Made by a program: the position numbers and the translations under genes. Of a DNA stretch of 52,891 nt, positions 37,901-47,768 are shown one piece after another. The notes under the pieces were generated by a model. It saw nothing but the letters and a program-made list of their open reading frames with translations. It ran no database searches and had not been told where the DNA came from. How positions within the stretch are numbered: the stretch's first letter is position 1; each line of letters starts with the position of its first letter. Source of the DNA: Kitasatospora xanthocidica. Lineage in GTDB: Bacteria > Actinomycetota > Actinomycetes > Streptomycetales > Streptomycetaceae. The stretch covers positions 34,976-87,866 of the forward strand of contig NZ_BNBY01000014.1 in NCBI RefSeq assembly GCF_014656195.1, read 5' to 3'.

Positions 37901-39610
37901 TCAGGCCACCCGGGGCGTCGCCGGGTGCCTGCGCAGGCCCACCCGGAAGAGCGAGCGGAACGTCCACAGCAGCATCAGGCCCACCACCGCGGCGGCGACC
38001 GACAGGCCCAGCTCGCCGTTGAGCGGCAGCAGGATGCCGACCGCGCCGCCGGCCACCCAGGACATCTGCATCAGCGTCTCCGAACGGGCGAAGGCCGAGG
38101 TCCGCACCGCCTCCGGGACGTCCCGCTGGATCAGCGCGTCCAGTGCCAGCTTGCCCAGCGAGGCCGCCATGCCGGCGACGGCAGCGACCAGGATCACCGT
38201 CACCACGCCGTACCAGAGCGCGGCCGCCGCCGTCACACAGGTCGCCAGCAGCAGCATCGCGGTGACCGTCGCCTCCGGCCCGCGGGTGCGCAGCCAGGAG
38301 CCGAGCACCGAGCCGAGCGCGTTGCCGGTACCCGCCGCCAGCGCCACCAGCCCCAGCGCCAGGGTCGGCCGCAGCCCGCCGATCGGCTCCTCCCGCAGCA
38401 GGAAGGCCAGGAACATCACCAGGAAGCCGACCAGCCACTTCATCGCCGACATCGCCCGCAGCGCCAGGATCACCGAGGGGCCGACGGTGCGCAGCGAGGC
38501 CTTCACCGGGGGCGGCCGGTGGGGGAGCAGGTGCGAGCCCTCGCCGTGCACCTCGGCGTGGAGGACGGCGCGCTGCTCGCCCTTGGCCGAGTCCACGGTG
38601 TGCGGCAGGTGGAAGGCCATCAGGGTGCCGATCACGAAGACCAGGAAGGCGCCGCGCAGCGGCCAGCCCGGGCCGATCAGGTGCAGCAGCCCGCCCGCCG
38701 CGGCCGCCACGCCGGTGGCCAGCAGCCCGGCCAGGGTGACCCGGGAGTTCGCCTTCACCAGGGAGAGCCGGCTCGGCAGCAGCCGGGGCACCACGACGCT
38801 GCGCACCACCCCGTACGCCTTGGACGCGACCAGCACGCCCAGCGCCTCCGGGTAGAGCGCGAGGCCGCCGCCGGAGATCACCCCGGCCATCGTCCAGGCC
38901 AGGACGGCCCGGGCCAGCATCGACATCGCCATGGCGGCCCGGCGGCCGTGCGGCAGCCGGTCGAGCAGCGGGCCGATCACCGGGGCCAGCAGGGCGAACG
39001 GGGCCATCGTGATGAGCAGGTAGAGCGCCACCCGGCCGCGGGCCTCGCCGGTGGGCACCGAGAAGAAGATGGTGGAGGCCAGCGCGATGGTGATCAGCAT
39101 GTCGCCGAAGGAGTTCAGCGCGTGCAGCTCGATCAGCTTGGCGAGGCCGGACTCGCCCGCGCCCTCGGCGGAGGTGGCCCGGCGGATCCGGCGGCCGGTG
39201 CCGTGCACCACCTTGCCGGTGCGGGAGCCGGCGGCGGAGGCGGTGCGGACCAGGAAGTGGCGGCGGGGCTCGGGGACCTCCTCCTCCAGGTCCTCGTCGA
39301 GGGCGGCGAGGTGGCGGGCGTGGGGGTCGTCCGGGCCGGGGGTGGTCTCCCCGGCGGGATCCGGCGGCTCCGCGGGTCCTGAAGGTGCGGCGGGTCCTGC
39401 CGGTGCGGCCCCTTCCGAGGGCTTCGCCGGCTTGACCAGGCTGACGGGACCGGCGGGACCGGAGTCCCCGGCGGGCGCCCCGGGGCGGTCCGCCGGCCGC
39501 GGTTCGCCCGCGCCGGGGACCGGCTGCTGTCGCGGCACGGCGTCCGCCTCGTCGGGGCTGCCGGCCTGCGAGGGGCGCAGTGCGTGCTGCGACGGGTCGT
39601 CGTCCGCCAC
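37901..39610 (-). CDS. MFS transporter with long disordered N-terminus
   Basis: A 569-residue protein from GTG 39610. The first 120 residues are acidic, Pro/Ala-rich and disordered. From about 160 a 12-helix MFS-type region follows (LNSFGDMLITIALASTIFFSVPTGEARGRVALYLLITMAPFALLAPVIGPLLDRLPHGRRAAMAMSML). The loop DRLPHGRR matches the MFS motif. Substrate unknown. A GTG is favoured over earlier codons, which lack a ribosome site. It is divergent from the DUF3027 gene. Confidence 0.85.
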   Translation of the reverse strand: MADDDPSQHALRPSQAGSPDEADAVPRQQPVPGAGEPRPADRPGAPAGDSGPAGPVSLVKPAKPSEGAAPAGPAAPSGPAEPPDPAGETTPGPDDPHARHLAALDEDLEEEVPEPRRHFLVRTASAAGSRTGKVVHGTGRRIRRATSAEGAGESGLAKLIELHALNSFGDMLITIALASTIFFSVPTGEARGRVALYLLITMAPFALLAPVIGPLLDRLPHGRRAAMAMSMLARAVLAWTMAGVISGGGLALYPEALGVLVASKAYGVVRSVVVPRLLPSRLSLVKANSRVTLAGLLATGVAAAAGGLLHLIGPGWPLRGAFLVFVIGTLMAFHLPHTVDSAKGEQRAVLHAEVHGEGSHLLPHRPPPVKASLRTVGPSVILALRAMSAMKWLVGFLVMFLAFLLREEPIGGLRPTLALGLVALAAGTGNALGSVLGSWLRTRGPEATVTAMLLLATCVTAAAALWYGVVTVILVAAVAGMAASLGKLALDALIQRDVPEAVRTSAFARSETLMQMSWVAGGAVGILLPLNGELGLSVAAAVVGLMLLWTFRSLFRVGLRRHPATPRVA

Positions 39611-39895
39611 ATGCCCATCCTGCCCCAGATTCGCCGCGCCGACGCGGGATTGTGCCCGGCTCGGCGCGGCCGCGGAACGCTTGCGTCCGCCCCGGACTGT
39701 GCCGGGGCACCGACCGGCGGGTAGCCTGCCCAGGGTCCGCCCGACGGGGCGCCGGAGCGTCGGCAGGCCGTGCGAGCGGCGCGGCCGGTACCCGAGGGGG
39801 CCTCCGGTCGCGCAGAATGGACGAGGGACTACCGAGCCGCGACGGAACAGGCAACACGCCGTGGGCGACAGAAGAACTGGGAGAGAATCGACGCC

Positions 39896-40789
39896 GTGAG
39901 TGCTGCGATGCGAAGCCGTACCCCCGACCGGCTCTGTGCCGAGGCCGTCGAACTCGCCCGCCAGGCCGCCGAGGAGGCCGTCGGTGCGGAGGCCGTCGGG
40001 CCGCACCTCGATGTGCAGGCGGACGCCGACCGCGTCGTCACCCATACCTTCGAGTGTCTGGACGCGGCCTACCGCGGCTGGCACTGGGCGGTCACCGTCG
40101 CCCGCGCCCCGCGCGCCAAGAACGTCACCCTGGACGAGGTCGTGCTGCTGCCCGGCGCCGACGCGGTGCTGGCACCCCAGTGGGTGCCGTGGAGCGAGCG
40201 GCTGCGTCCCGGCGACATGGGCCCGGGCGACCTGCTGCCGACCGACGCCGACGACCTGCGGCTGGAGCCGGGCTGGACCGGCGAGGACGAGCCCGCGCCG
40301 AACTCCGCGATCGCCCTGGCGGACGACGAGGACCTGGTCGTCACCGACCCGCACGTCCAGCCCGCCCCGGCCCGCGCCCGGATCGACGCCGTCGCCGCCG
40401 AGCTCGGCCTGGGCCGCAGCCGGGTGCTCTCCCGGCTCGGCCTGCACCTGGCGGCCGACCGCTGGGAGAAGGCCCACGGCTCGCAGACCCCGATGGCGCA
40501 GGCCGCGCCCGCCTCGTGCAACAGCTGCGGCTTCCTGATCCCGATCGGCGGCTCGCTCGGGCAGGCCTTCGGCGTGTGCGGCAACGAGTTCGGCCCGGCC
40601 GACGGCCAGATCGTCTCCTTCGCGTACGGCTGCGGCGGGCACTCCGAGGCGGCCGTCATCCCGGCCCCGCCGGCGCCGTCCGAGCTGATCCTGGACGAGC
40701 TGGTGGTCGAGCCCCTGCAGCTCCACCCGGACCGCACCTCCGGCTCCGTCGAGCCCGACGCCCCGGCCGAGGAGCTCGGCCACTCCTGA
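39896..40789 (+). CDS. DUF3027 protein
   Basis: A 297-residue actinobacterial protein: LARQAAEEAVGAEAVGPHLDVQADADRVVTHTFECLDAAYRGWHWAVTVARAPRAKNVTLDEVVLLPGADAVLAPQWVPWSERLRPGD is the DUF3027 signature. A Cys cluster (CNSCGF, VCGNEF, YGCGGHSE) near residues 205-250 probably binds zinc. GTG 39896 has GGGAGAG upstream. Function unknown; it is conserved beside the MFS and GHKL genes. Confidence 0.9.
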   Translation: MSAAMRSRTPDRLCAEAVELARQAAEEAVGAEAVGPHLDVQADADRVVTHTFECLDAAYRGWHWAVTVARAPRAKNVTLDEVVLLPGADAVLAPQWVPWSERLRPGDMGPGDLLPTDADDLRLEPGWTGEDEPAPNSAIALADDEDLVVTDPHVQPAPARARIDAVAAELGLGRSRVLSRLGLHLAADRWEKAHGSQTPMAQAAPASCNSCGFLIPIGGSLGQAFGVCGNEFGPADGQIVSFAYGCGGHSEAAVIPAPPAPSELILDELVVEPLQLHPDRTSGSVEPDAPAEELGHS

Positions 40790-40798
40790 GCGATCCGC

Positions 40799-40836
40799 CG
40801 TCGGCCCGCCCCACCCCCCGGTGCGGCGGGCCGACG
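40799..40836 (+). terminator. Hairpin after the DUF3027 gene
   Basis: CGTCGGCCCGCC (40799-40810) pairs with GGCGGGCCGACG (40825-40836) over a 14-base loop. The rest of the gap to 41046 holds imperfect copies of GGCGGCCCGTCAGCG and no gene. Confidence 0.75.
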
Positions 40837-41046
40837 CCGTTCCCGGGCCCCTCAGTGGCCCCCCGGCGGCCCGTCAGCGCCCCCCTCGGCAGGTCCCTCG
40901 GCGCTCCCTCGGCGGCCCGTCAGCGGCCTCTCAGCGCCCCGTCAGCGGCCCGGCGGGGCGGCCCGCGGGGGCCGTGGTCGGGAGCAGTCGGTGGGGCAGG
41001 GAAGAATGCCCTACGACGTACAGGGCGGCGGAAGGTGGCAGGTCCA

Positions 41047-44000
41047 GTGGAACCTCGGATCATCGGCAGCGGCACGGACGAGCACCCCGCGGACGCCTTC
41101 GGGAGTGCCGCGCTGCGGCGGCGGGTGCTGGACGCCTGGGCCGCCTCGCCGGCCCGGTTCCGGGAGGACGCCAACGCCGAGGAGGAGCTGGCGCTCGGCG
41201 GCTACCGGGACCGCCTGGTGGTCGAGCTGGCGCAGAACGCGGCCGACGCGGCGGTCCGCGCCGGGCACGGCCCCGGGCGGCTGCGGCTGACCCTCGCCGA
41301 CGGCGTGCTCGCCGCCGCCAACACCGGCGCCCCGCTGGACGCGGCGGCCGTCGAGTCGCTGTCCACCCTGCGGGCCTCCTCCAAGCGCGGTGAGCAGCCC
41401 GCCGTGGGCCGCTTCGGGGTCGGTTTCGCCGCCGTCCTCGCGGTCACCGACGAGCCCGCGGTGCTCGGTGCCGGCGGCGGGGTGCGCTGGTCGCTCGGCG
41501 AGGCCCGCTCGCTCGCCGAGGCGCAGCCCGCGCTGGCCGACGAGCTGCGCCGCCGGGACGGCCACGTGCCGCTGCTGCGGCTGCCGTTCGCGGCCGAGGG
41601 CCCGGCGCCCCAGGGCTACGACACGGTGGTCGTGCTGCCGATGCGGGACGCCGCCGCCGAGGACCTGACCCGCCGTCTGCTGGCCGCGATCGACGACGCG
41701 TTGCTGCTCACCCTGCCGGGCCTGGCCGAGGTCGTGGTGGAGACCCCGGAGGGCACCAGGACGCTCACCCGGGCCGCTGCCGAGACCCGCCCGGACGGCG
41801 TCACCGAGGTCACCGTGACCGACGACGCGGGCGGGCGGCTGCGGCAGACGGTCTGGCAGACCGCCGGCGCCTCCGGCCGGCTGGACGCCGAGCTGCTCGT
41901 CGACCGGCCCACCGAGGAGCGCGCCCGCCCGTACTGGACGGTGACCTGGGCCGTCCCGGTCGGCGCGGACGGCGCCCCGCAGCAGCCCGGCATCGCGTCG
42001 GTGGTGCACGCGCCGACCCCCAGCGACGAGCCGATCGGCCTGCCCGCGCTGCTGATCGCCTCCTACCCGCTGGACTCCACCCGCCGGCACGTGGCGCCCG
42101 GCCCGCTGGCGGACTTCCTCACCGAGCGCGCCGCCGACAGCTACGCCGACCTGCTGCGCGCCCGCGGCGCCGACCTCGGCTCGCTCGGCCTGGTGCCCGG
42201 GCCGCTCGGCCAGGGCGCGCTGGACAACGCGCTGCGCACGGCGGTGCTGTCCCGGCTGCCGGGCACGCCGTTCCTGCCGCACCCGGCGCCGGTCGAGGAG
42301 GGCACCCCCGCGCTGCGGCCCCGGGACGCGACGCTGCTGGAGGGCGCGGACGGCTCGGTGGTGGAGGCGCTCGCGCCGATCTTCCCCGGGCTGCTGCCGG
42401 CCGGTCTGGAGCGCCGCACCGAGCTGCGGGTGCTGAACGTGCGCCGGGTGCCGCTGGCCGACGTGGTGGACCAGCTCGGCGGCCTGGACCGTGAGCCCGG
42501 CTGGTGGCGCAACCTGTACGCGGCGCTCGGCGGGGCCGACCCGGAGGCGCTCGGCGCGCTGCCCGTGCCGCTGGCGGACGGCCGGACGATCACCGGGCCG
42601 CGGCGCGTCCTGCTGCCCTCCGAGGACGCCGACTGGGCGGCCTTCCCGGGCTACCCCGAGTCGCTGGCCGGCGCGCTGGCCGCGCTCGACCTGCGGCTGG
42701 CCCACCCCGAGGCCGCGCACCCGCTGCTGGCCAAGCTCGGCGCGGGCACCGCCACCCCGGCCGGGGTGCTGGACACGCCCGAGGTGCGGGCCGCCGTGGC
42801 CCGCTCCTACGCGCTGGCCGAGGACGACCTGGACGCCGCGCTCGAACTCGCCGACGCCGTCCTGGCCCTGGTGAAGGCCGCCGGCACGGAGCCGGGCGAG
42901 CACCCCTGGCTGGCCCGGCTGGCACTGCTCGACGACGAGGGCGAGCCGGCCCGCGCGGGCGAACTCGTGCTGCCCGGAAGCCCGTTCGCCGCGCTCGCGC
43001 GCGAGGAGGACGCCGGCTGGGTGGAGGACGAGCTGCTGGAGCGCTGGGGGCCGGAGGTGCTCACGGCCGTCGGCGTGCTGGCGGACTTCGTTCTGGTGCG
43101 CGCCGAGGACGTGGTGCTCGACCCGGACGACCTGGAGCGGCTCGACCCCACCGTCCCCGCGGACCGGGCGGCCGGCGGCCACCCCACCGGCCTGCTGGAC
43201 GAGGCGCCGGACGGGCTCGCCGAGTGGGCCGAGGACGCGCTGGAGGCCCTGCAGGCGGACGAGGCGGTCGGCGTCCCGCCGGTGGCCGCCGAACTGCTGG
43301 CGGTGCGCGACCTCGACCTGGTGGACGACGACGCCTGGCCCGAGGCGCTCGCCGCGCTGGCCCGCCCGCCCTACCGGGACGCCGTGGTCGACCCGGTGCG
43401 CACCCTGCTGCCGGACGGCTCGTACGCCGACCTGCCGCCGTACACCGCGTGGTGGCTGCGCGACCACCCGGTGCTGGGCGGCCGCGAGCCCGCCGGGCTG
43501 CGCGCCGCCGGGGCGGACCCGCTGCTGCGCGGCCTCTACGACGAGGCGCGCACCACCCTGGACGACCAGTTCCTGCACGCGCTCGGGGTGCGCACCACGC
43601 TGGCCGCGCTGCTCGCCGAGCCGCACGGGCCGGACGAGGTGCTGGACCGGATGACCGATCCGGCCGTCGAGCTCGGGCACCGTCAACTGCACGGGCTGCA
43701 CAGCGCGTTGGCCCGGGTCGAGGTGGAGCGGATCGAGTCGCTGGACGTGGTGCGGGCGCTGCCGCCGCTGGACCCGGCCACCGGGCGCCGGCCGGCCCAC
43801 ACGGTGGTGGTGGACGCCACCGAGGCGGTCGTCGCCGACGCCCCCGACCTCGTGCAGCTGCTGCACCCGTACCCGCTGCTGCCGGTCGCCCCGGCGCTAG
43901 CGGCCGACCTCGCCGAGCGGCTGCACGTCTCGCTGGCCAGCGAGGTGGCCGGTGGCCGGGTGCTCTCCGAGGGCGTGCTGCACCGGGTCCCCGCCGTGGT

Positions 44001-44343
44001 GCGGGAGCTGCTGCCCGGCTGCCCGGTCGCGTACGAGGAGCACGAGGAGCTGCTGGTCGTCGGGCCGGACGGCGGCGAGGCCGCGGTGGACTGGCGGTGG
44101 GACACCGGGGCGGACGCGCCGGAGCCGCCGTACGACCCGGACCTGGCCGAGGCCGGGGACGAGGACGACGAGTTCGAGGTCCCGCCGGTGCCCGGCCTGC
44201 TGCACGCGGCCACCCCGGAGGGCCTGGCGGCCGGGCTCGCCTGGTCGGTCGGGCAGTGGCACCGGCGCTTCGAGGTGCTGGCCGCGCTCAGCGAGCCGGA
44301 CCGGGCGTACGAGCTGTCGGCGGCCCGGGACTTCGAGGGCTGA
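41047..44343 (+). CDS. Very large sacsin/Hsp90-like GHKL ATPase domain protein
   Basis: A 1098-residue cytosolic protein. The N-terminal 260 residues are a GHKL ATPase of the sacsin-like group: N-box ELAQNAADAA, a G1 region ANTGAPLD (Asn in place of the usual Asp), a lid LSTLRASSKRG and G2 VGRFGVGFAAVL. The remaining 800 residues are acidic and Leu/Ala-rich with no domain I can name. GTG 41047 was chosen over frames that run far upstream. The role is unknown; a chaperone or DNA-linked function is possible. It follows DUF3027 as in many actinomycetes. Confidence 0.88.
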   Translation: MEPRIIGSGTDEHPADAFGSAALRRRVLDAWAASPARFREDANAEEELALGGYRDRLVVELAQNAADAAVRAGHGPGRLRLTLADGVLAAANTGAPLDAAAVESLSTLRASSKRGEQPAVGRFGVGFAAVLAVTDEPAVLGAGGGVRWSLGEARSLAEAQPALADELRRRDGHVPLLRLPFAAEGPAPQGYDTVVVLPMRDAAAEDLTRRLLAAIDDALLLTLPGLAEVVVETPEGTRTLTRAAAETRPDGVTEVTVTDDAGGRLRQTVWQTAGASGRLDAELLVDRPTEERARPYWTVTWAVPVGADGAPQQPGIASVVHAPTPSDEPIGLPALLIASYPLDSTRRHVAPGPLADFLTERAADSYADLLRARGADLGSLGLVPGPLGQGALDNALRTAVLSRLPGTPFLPHPAPVEEGTPALRPRDATLLEGADGSVVEALAPIFPGLLPAGLERRTELRVLNVRRVPLADVVDQLGGLDREPGWWRNLYAALGGADPEALGALPVPLADGRTITGPRRVLLPSEDADWAAFPGYPESLAGALAALDLRLAHPEAAHPLLAKLGAGTATPAGVLDTPEVRAAVARSYALAEDDLDAALELADAVLALVKAAGTEPGEHPWLARLALLDDEGEPARAGELVLPGSPFAALAREEDAGWVEDELLERWGPEVLTAVGVLADFVLVRAEDVVLDPDDLERLDPTVPADRAAGGHPTGLLDEAPDGLAEWAEDALEALQADEAVGVPPVAAELLAVRDLDLVDDDAWPEALAALARPPYRDAVVDPVRTLLPDGSYADLPPYTAWWLRDHPVLGGREPAGLRAAGADPLLRGLYDEARTTLDDQFLHALGVRTTLAALLAEPHGPDEVLDRMTDPAVELGHRQLHGLHSALARVEVERIESLDVVRALPPLDPATGRRPAHTVVVDATEAVVADAPDLVQLLHPYPLLPVAPALAADLAERLHVSLASEVAGGRVLSEGVLHRVPAVVRELLPGCPVAYEEHEELLVVGPDGGEAAVDWRWDTGADAPEPPYDPDLAEAGDEDDEFEVPPVPGLLHAATPEGLAAGLAWSVGQWHRRFEVLAALSEPDRAYELSAARDFEG

Positions 44344-44346
44344 GCC

Positions 44347-44610
44347 TCAGGGCCGTTCGCGGCGGCGCTTGAGCCGGAGGTAGACGAGGACGGTGGTGGC
44401 CGGCCAGACGGCCACCACCAGGGCCTTCAGGGCCGTCGGGAACCAGGGCCGTGAGGGCGAGGTCAGCTCGCCGGCGTTCATCAGCCAGCCGGCGCCCAGC
44501 AGGGCCAGGACCGTCAGCCCGGCCGCCAGCAGGCCGCTCAGGAAGGCGGCGAAGGCCTCCACCTGCCCGTTCTCGCGCTCGGATCCGGATCGCCCGTCCG
44601 TGTAAGCCAT
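44347..44610 (-). CDS. Small membrane protein
   Basis: An 87-residue protein with two helices (EAFAAFLSGLLAAGLTVLALLGAGWLM and ALKALVVAVWPATTVLVYLRL) and a basic tail. No family recognised. It ends 3 bases from the convergent GHKL gene and follows the P-type ATPase gene by 44 bases on the same strand. Confidence 0.7.
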   Translation of the reverse strand: MAYTDGRSGSERENGQVEAFAAFLSGLLAAGLTVLALLGAGWLMNAGELTSPSRPWFPTALKALVVAVWPATTVLVYLRLKRRRERP

Positions 44611-44654
44611 GCGTGCGGCACCCCCTCGGTGGTCACACCCACGGTACCCGCGGC

Positions 44655-47159
44655 CTACTCCAGCCCGCGGCGCTTCAGGTAGCTCCAGGCGATCTCCAGG
44701 GCGATGCCGCAGACCGCCGCGATGGCGACGCCGATCAGCGGGTCGCGGGTGCCGACCAGGGAGAGCTGGAAGAAGTCGGACAGCGGGGGGACCAGCAGGA
44801 CCAGGGCGAACGCGCCGCCCATGGTGCCGATCAGCAGCAGGCGCCACCAGCTGTACGGGCGGGCGACGATGGCGAGGACCCAGATGGCGATCAGGAAGAG
44901 CGTCAGGGTGGCCACGCTGGTGTCGGCCTTGAGCTCGGTCGCGTGGTCGGCGCGGGCGAGCGCGTAGGCGACGAAGGTGCCCGTCCCGGCGATCGCGCCG
45001 CCGGGGACGGCCAGCCGCAGCACCCGCTTCACGAAGCCGGTGCGGGCCCGCTCGTTGTTGGGGGCGAGCGCGAGGAAGAAGGCCGGCACGCCGATGGTCA
45101 GCGTGGACAGCACGGTGGAGTGCCGGGGCAGGAACGGGTACGGCGAATGGGTGAAGATCACCAGCAGCGCCAGGAGCACCGAGTAGACCGTCTTCACCAG
45201 GAACAGCGACGCGACCCGCTCGATGTTGCCGATCACCCGGCGGCCCTCGGCGACCACCGACGGCAGTGAGGCGAAGGAGTCGTTCAGCAGCACGATCTGG
45301 GCGACCGCCTTGGTCGCGTCGGAGCCGGTGCCCATCGCCACGCCGATGTCGGCGTCCTTGAGCGCCAGCACGTCGTTGACGCCGTCGCCGGTCATCGCCA
45401 CGGTGTGGCCGCGCGACTGCAGCGCCCCGACCAGCAGCCGCTTCTGCTGCGGGGTGACCCGGCCGAAGACGCTGGTCCGGTCGGCGGTCTCGGCGAGCTC
45501 CTCGGGGTCGGTGGGCAGGGCGCGGGCGTCCAGTGGGTGGTCGGCGCCGGGCAGGCCCAGGTGGCCGGCCACCGCGCCGACCGAGACCGCCGCGTCGCCG
45601 GAGATGACCTTGGCCCGGACCCGCTGCCCCTCGAAGTACCGCAGGGTCTCGGCGGCGTCGCCGCGCAGCCGCTGCTGCAGCACCACCAGCGCGAGCGGGG
45701 TGAGGCCGGCTGCCGGGTCGGGGGAGTCCAGCGGGACGGGCGTGCGGCCCAGCAGCAGCACCCGCAGGCCCCGCGCGCCCAGCTCGTCCACCTCGGCCAG
45801 CGCCGGGTGCCCGGCGGGCAGCAGCACGTCGGGGGCACCGAGCAGCCAGCTGGCCTCGCCGCCGTGCGGCTCCAGCAGCTGCACGCCGCTCCACTTGCGG
45901 GCGGAGGAGAAGGGCATCGCCTCGATCACCCGCCAGCCGTCGCGGCCCGCCGGACCGCCCGCCGCGCCACCAGCTGCGCCGCCCGCCGCACCGCCCGGTG
46001 CGCCGTCGTCGCCGCGCCCGTACGCGTCGATGACGGCCTGCATGGACGGGTTGGGGCGGGCGTCGGCGCCCGCCATCACGGCGAGCGCGTGCTTGACGGT
46101 GTCCTTGTCGACGGTGGTGGTCTCCCCGTTCGAGATCACCCGCAGGTCGATCACGTCCATGCCGCCCTCGGTGAGGGTGCCGGTCTTGTCCAGGCAGACG
46201 GTGTCCACCCGGGCCAGGCCCTCGATCGCCGGGAGCTCCTGGACCAGGCACTGCTTGCGCCCGAGCCGGATCACGCCGATCGCGAAGGCCACCGAGGTCA
46301 GCAGCACCAGGCCCTCGGGGACCATCGGGACGATGCCGGCCACCATCCGCCGCACGGCCTCGCGCCAGTCCCGGCCCTCGACGGCCAGCTGGCTGATGAT
46401 CAGGCCGATCGCGGTGGGGATCAGCAGGTAGGTGATGAACCGCAGGATGCTGTCGATGCCGCTGCGCAGCTCCGACTTGACCAGGGTGAACTTGCTGGCC
46501 TCCTCGGCGAGCTGGGCCGCGTAGGCCTCGCGGCCGACCTTGGTGGCGGTGAACGCGCCCGCGCCGGCCACCACGAAGCTGCCGGACATCACCGGGTCGC
46601 CGGGCTGCTTGAGGACGGGGTCGGGCTCGCCGGTGAGCAGGGACTCGTCGATCTCCAGGCCGTCGGCCTCGGTGACCTCGCCGTCCACGATCACCTTGTC
46701 GCCGATGCCGAGCAGCACGGTGTCGTCGAGGACGATCTCGGGGACGCCGATCTGCCGGACGGCGCCGTCCCGGCGGACCTGCGGGCGGACCTCGCCGATC
46801 AGGGCCAGGCTGTCCAGGGTCTTCTTGGCGCGCAGTTCCTGGATGATGCCGATCGCCGTGTTGGCGACGATGACCAGGCCGAACAGGCCGTCCTGGATCG
46901 GTCCGACGATCAGGATGATCCCGAACATCACGCCGATGATCGCGTTGAAGCGGGTGAAGACGTTGGCCCGGACGATCTCCCTGGTGGAGCGGCTGGACCG
47001 CACCGGGACGTCGTTGACCTGCCCCTTCGCGACCCGCTCGGCCACCTCGGCGGCGGTCAGGCCGCCGCGCCGCCCGGGCAGCAGCCCGAGCGGGTGGGCT
47101 CCGTCCGGACGGTCCCGGTCGGTCGGCTGCTCGTCAGCTGGCTGGGCAGGCTGCGTCAT
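44655..47159 (-). CDS. Cation-translocating P-type ATPase (CtpE-like)
   Basis: An 834-residue P-type ATPase. The actuator domain has LLTGEPDPV, the M4 region VPEGLVLLTS, the phosphorylation site DKTGTLT, and the hinge MTGDGVNDVLALKDADIGVAMG. The order LVQELPAIEGLARVDTVCLDKTGTLTE resembles mycobacterial CtpE, a Ca2+ transporter, from memory; so calcium is the best guess. No N-terminal heavy-metal domain is present. A Gly-Ala repeat (about residues 378-397) interrupts the nucleotide-binding domain and is encoded by a short GC-rich repeat. Confidence 0.93.
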   Translation of the reverse strand: MTQPAQPADEQPTDRDRPDGAHPLGLLPGRRGGLTAAEVAERVAKGQVNDVPVRSSRSTREIVRANVFTRFNAIIGVMFGIILIVGPIQDGLFGLVIVANTAIGIIQELRAKKTLDSLALIGEVRPQVRRDGAVRQIGVPEIVLDDTVLLGIGDKVIVDGEVTEADGLEIDESLLTGEPDPVLKQPGDPVMSGSFVVAGAGAFTATKVGREAYAAQLAEEASKFTLVKSELRSGIDSILRFITYLLIPTAIGLIISQLAVEGRDWREAVRRMVAGIVPMVPEGLVLLTSVAFAIGVIRLGRKQCLVQELPAIEGLARVDTVCLDKTGTLTEGGMDVIDLRVISNGETTTVDKDTVKHALAVMAGADARPNPSMQAVIDAYGRGDDGAPGGAAGGAAGGAAGGPAGRDGWRVIEAMPFSSARKWSGVQLLEPHGGEASWLLGAPDVLLPAGHPALAEVDELGARGLRVLLLGRTPVPLDSPDPAAGLTPLALVVLQQRLRGDAAETLRYFEGQRVRAKVISGDAAVSVGAVAGHLGLPGADHPLDARALPTDPEELAETADRTSVFGRVTPQQKRLLVGALQSRGHTVAMTGDGVNDVLALKDADIGVAMGTGSDATKAVAQIVLLNDSFASLPSVVAEGRRVIGNIERVASLFLVKTVYSVLLALLVIFTHSPYPFLPRHSTVLSTLTIGVPAFFLALAPNNERARTGFVKRVLRLAVPGGAIAGTGTFVAYALARADHATELKADTSVATLTLFLIAIWVLAIVARPYSWWRLLLIGTMGGAFALVLLVPPLSDFFQLSLVGTRDPLIGVAIAAVCGIALEIAWSYLKRRGLE

Positions 47160-47211
47160 GGCACCGACTCTACGGGTGCCTTATGTCCGATGCGTGCTAC
47201 TAAAGGCCTAT

Positions 47212-47514
47212 TCAGTCCGACTGGGTGGCCGGGTCCTGGCCGTCGCCGTCGGCCACCCGCGCGGCCGCCTCCGCGGCGCGGCTGCGGGCGATCGCGTCCC
47301 GCCGGGCGCGGCAGTACCAGAGGCCGATCAGGCCGAGCAGGCCGCCGGAGAGGCAGATCCACGGCCAGCTGCCGTGGCCGTGGTCGGAGAGCGTGCCCTG
47401 GAAGGGGAGCAGGGCCAGGAAGCCGACGAACCACACCACCGTGCCGCCGCCGACGATGGCGACGTCATTGGCCTCCAGCGGAGGGGGCGAGGGGTGCAGC
47501 GGCGTCTTGGGCAT
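47212..47514 (-). CDS. DUF2530 membrane protein
   Basis: A 100-residue protein with two helices (VAIVGGGTVVWFVGFLALLPF and WICLSGGLLGLIGLWYC) and a charged C-terminus; the N-terminal PPLEANDVAIVGGGTVVWF pattern fits DUF2530. Function unknown. It is divergent from the NCS2 permease, its usual neighbour in Streptomyces. The 254-base gap between them holds no gene. Confidence 0.85.
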   Translation of the reverse strand: MPKTPLHPSPPPLEANDVAIVGGGTVVWFVGFLALLPFQGTLSDHGHGSWPWICLSGGLLGLIGLWYCRARRDAIARSRAAEAAARVADGDGQDPATQSD

Positions 47515-47768
47515 GGGGCCTAGCGTACGGTGCGGCGGGGGCCGGGCGCCGTCGTGGCGGCCGTGCGCGGGACCACCGCGGGCCTGCCCGGGGACTGCGC
47601 GGGGACTGTGCGGGGCCGCACGAGGGGCCTGTGCGCGGCCCGGCCGGTGTCTACGCGCGAAGATAGCGTGGGTGCGGCGGGGAAACCATACTTAAAGATC
47701 TGAGCCCGGCCACCGTCGCCCCGGGTGTCAGCTCCCCCACCTCAGCTCCCCCCACAGAGGACGCACGC

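Noticed and set aside
41011..43866. 951-codon frame on the minus strand
   Set aside because: Mirror image of the GHKL gene; its product is low complexity with no domain, while the plus strand has clear GHKL motifs.
47685..47702. ACTTAAAGATCT resembles half of the 27-bp element
   Set aside because: Lacks the GGGTATTCC half and has an extra base; probably chance.
47515..47768. Possible purine riboswitch before the NCS2 gene
   Set aside because: No conserved purine-aptamer core was found; the gap is GC-rich with short repeats only.
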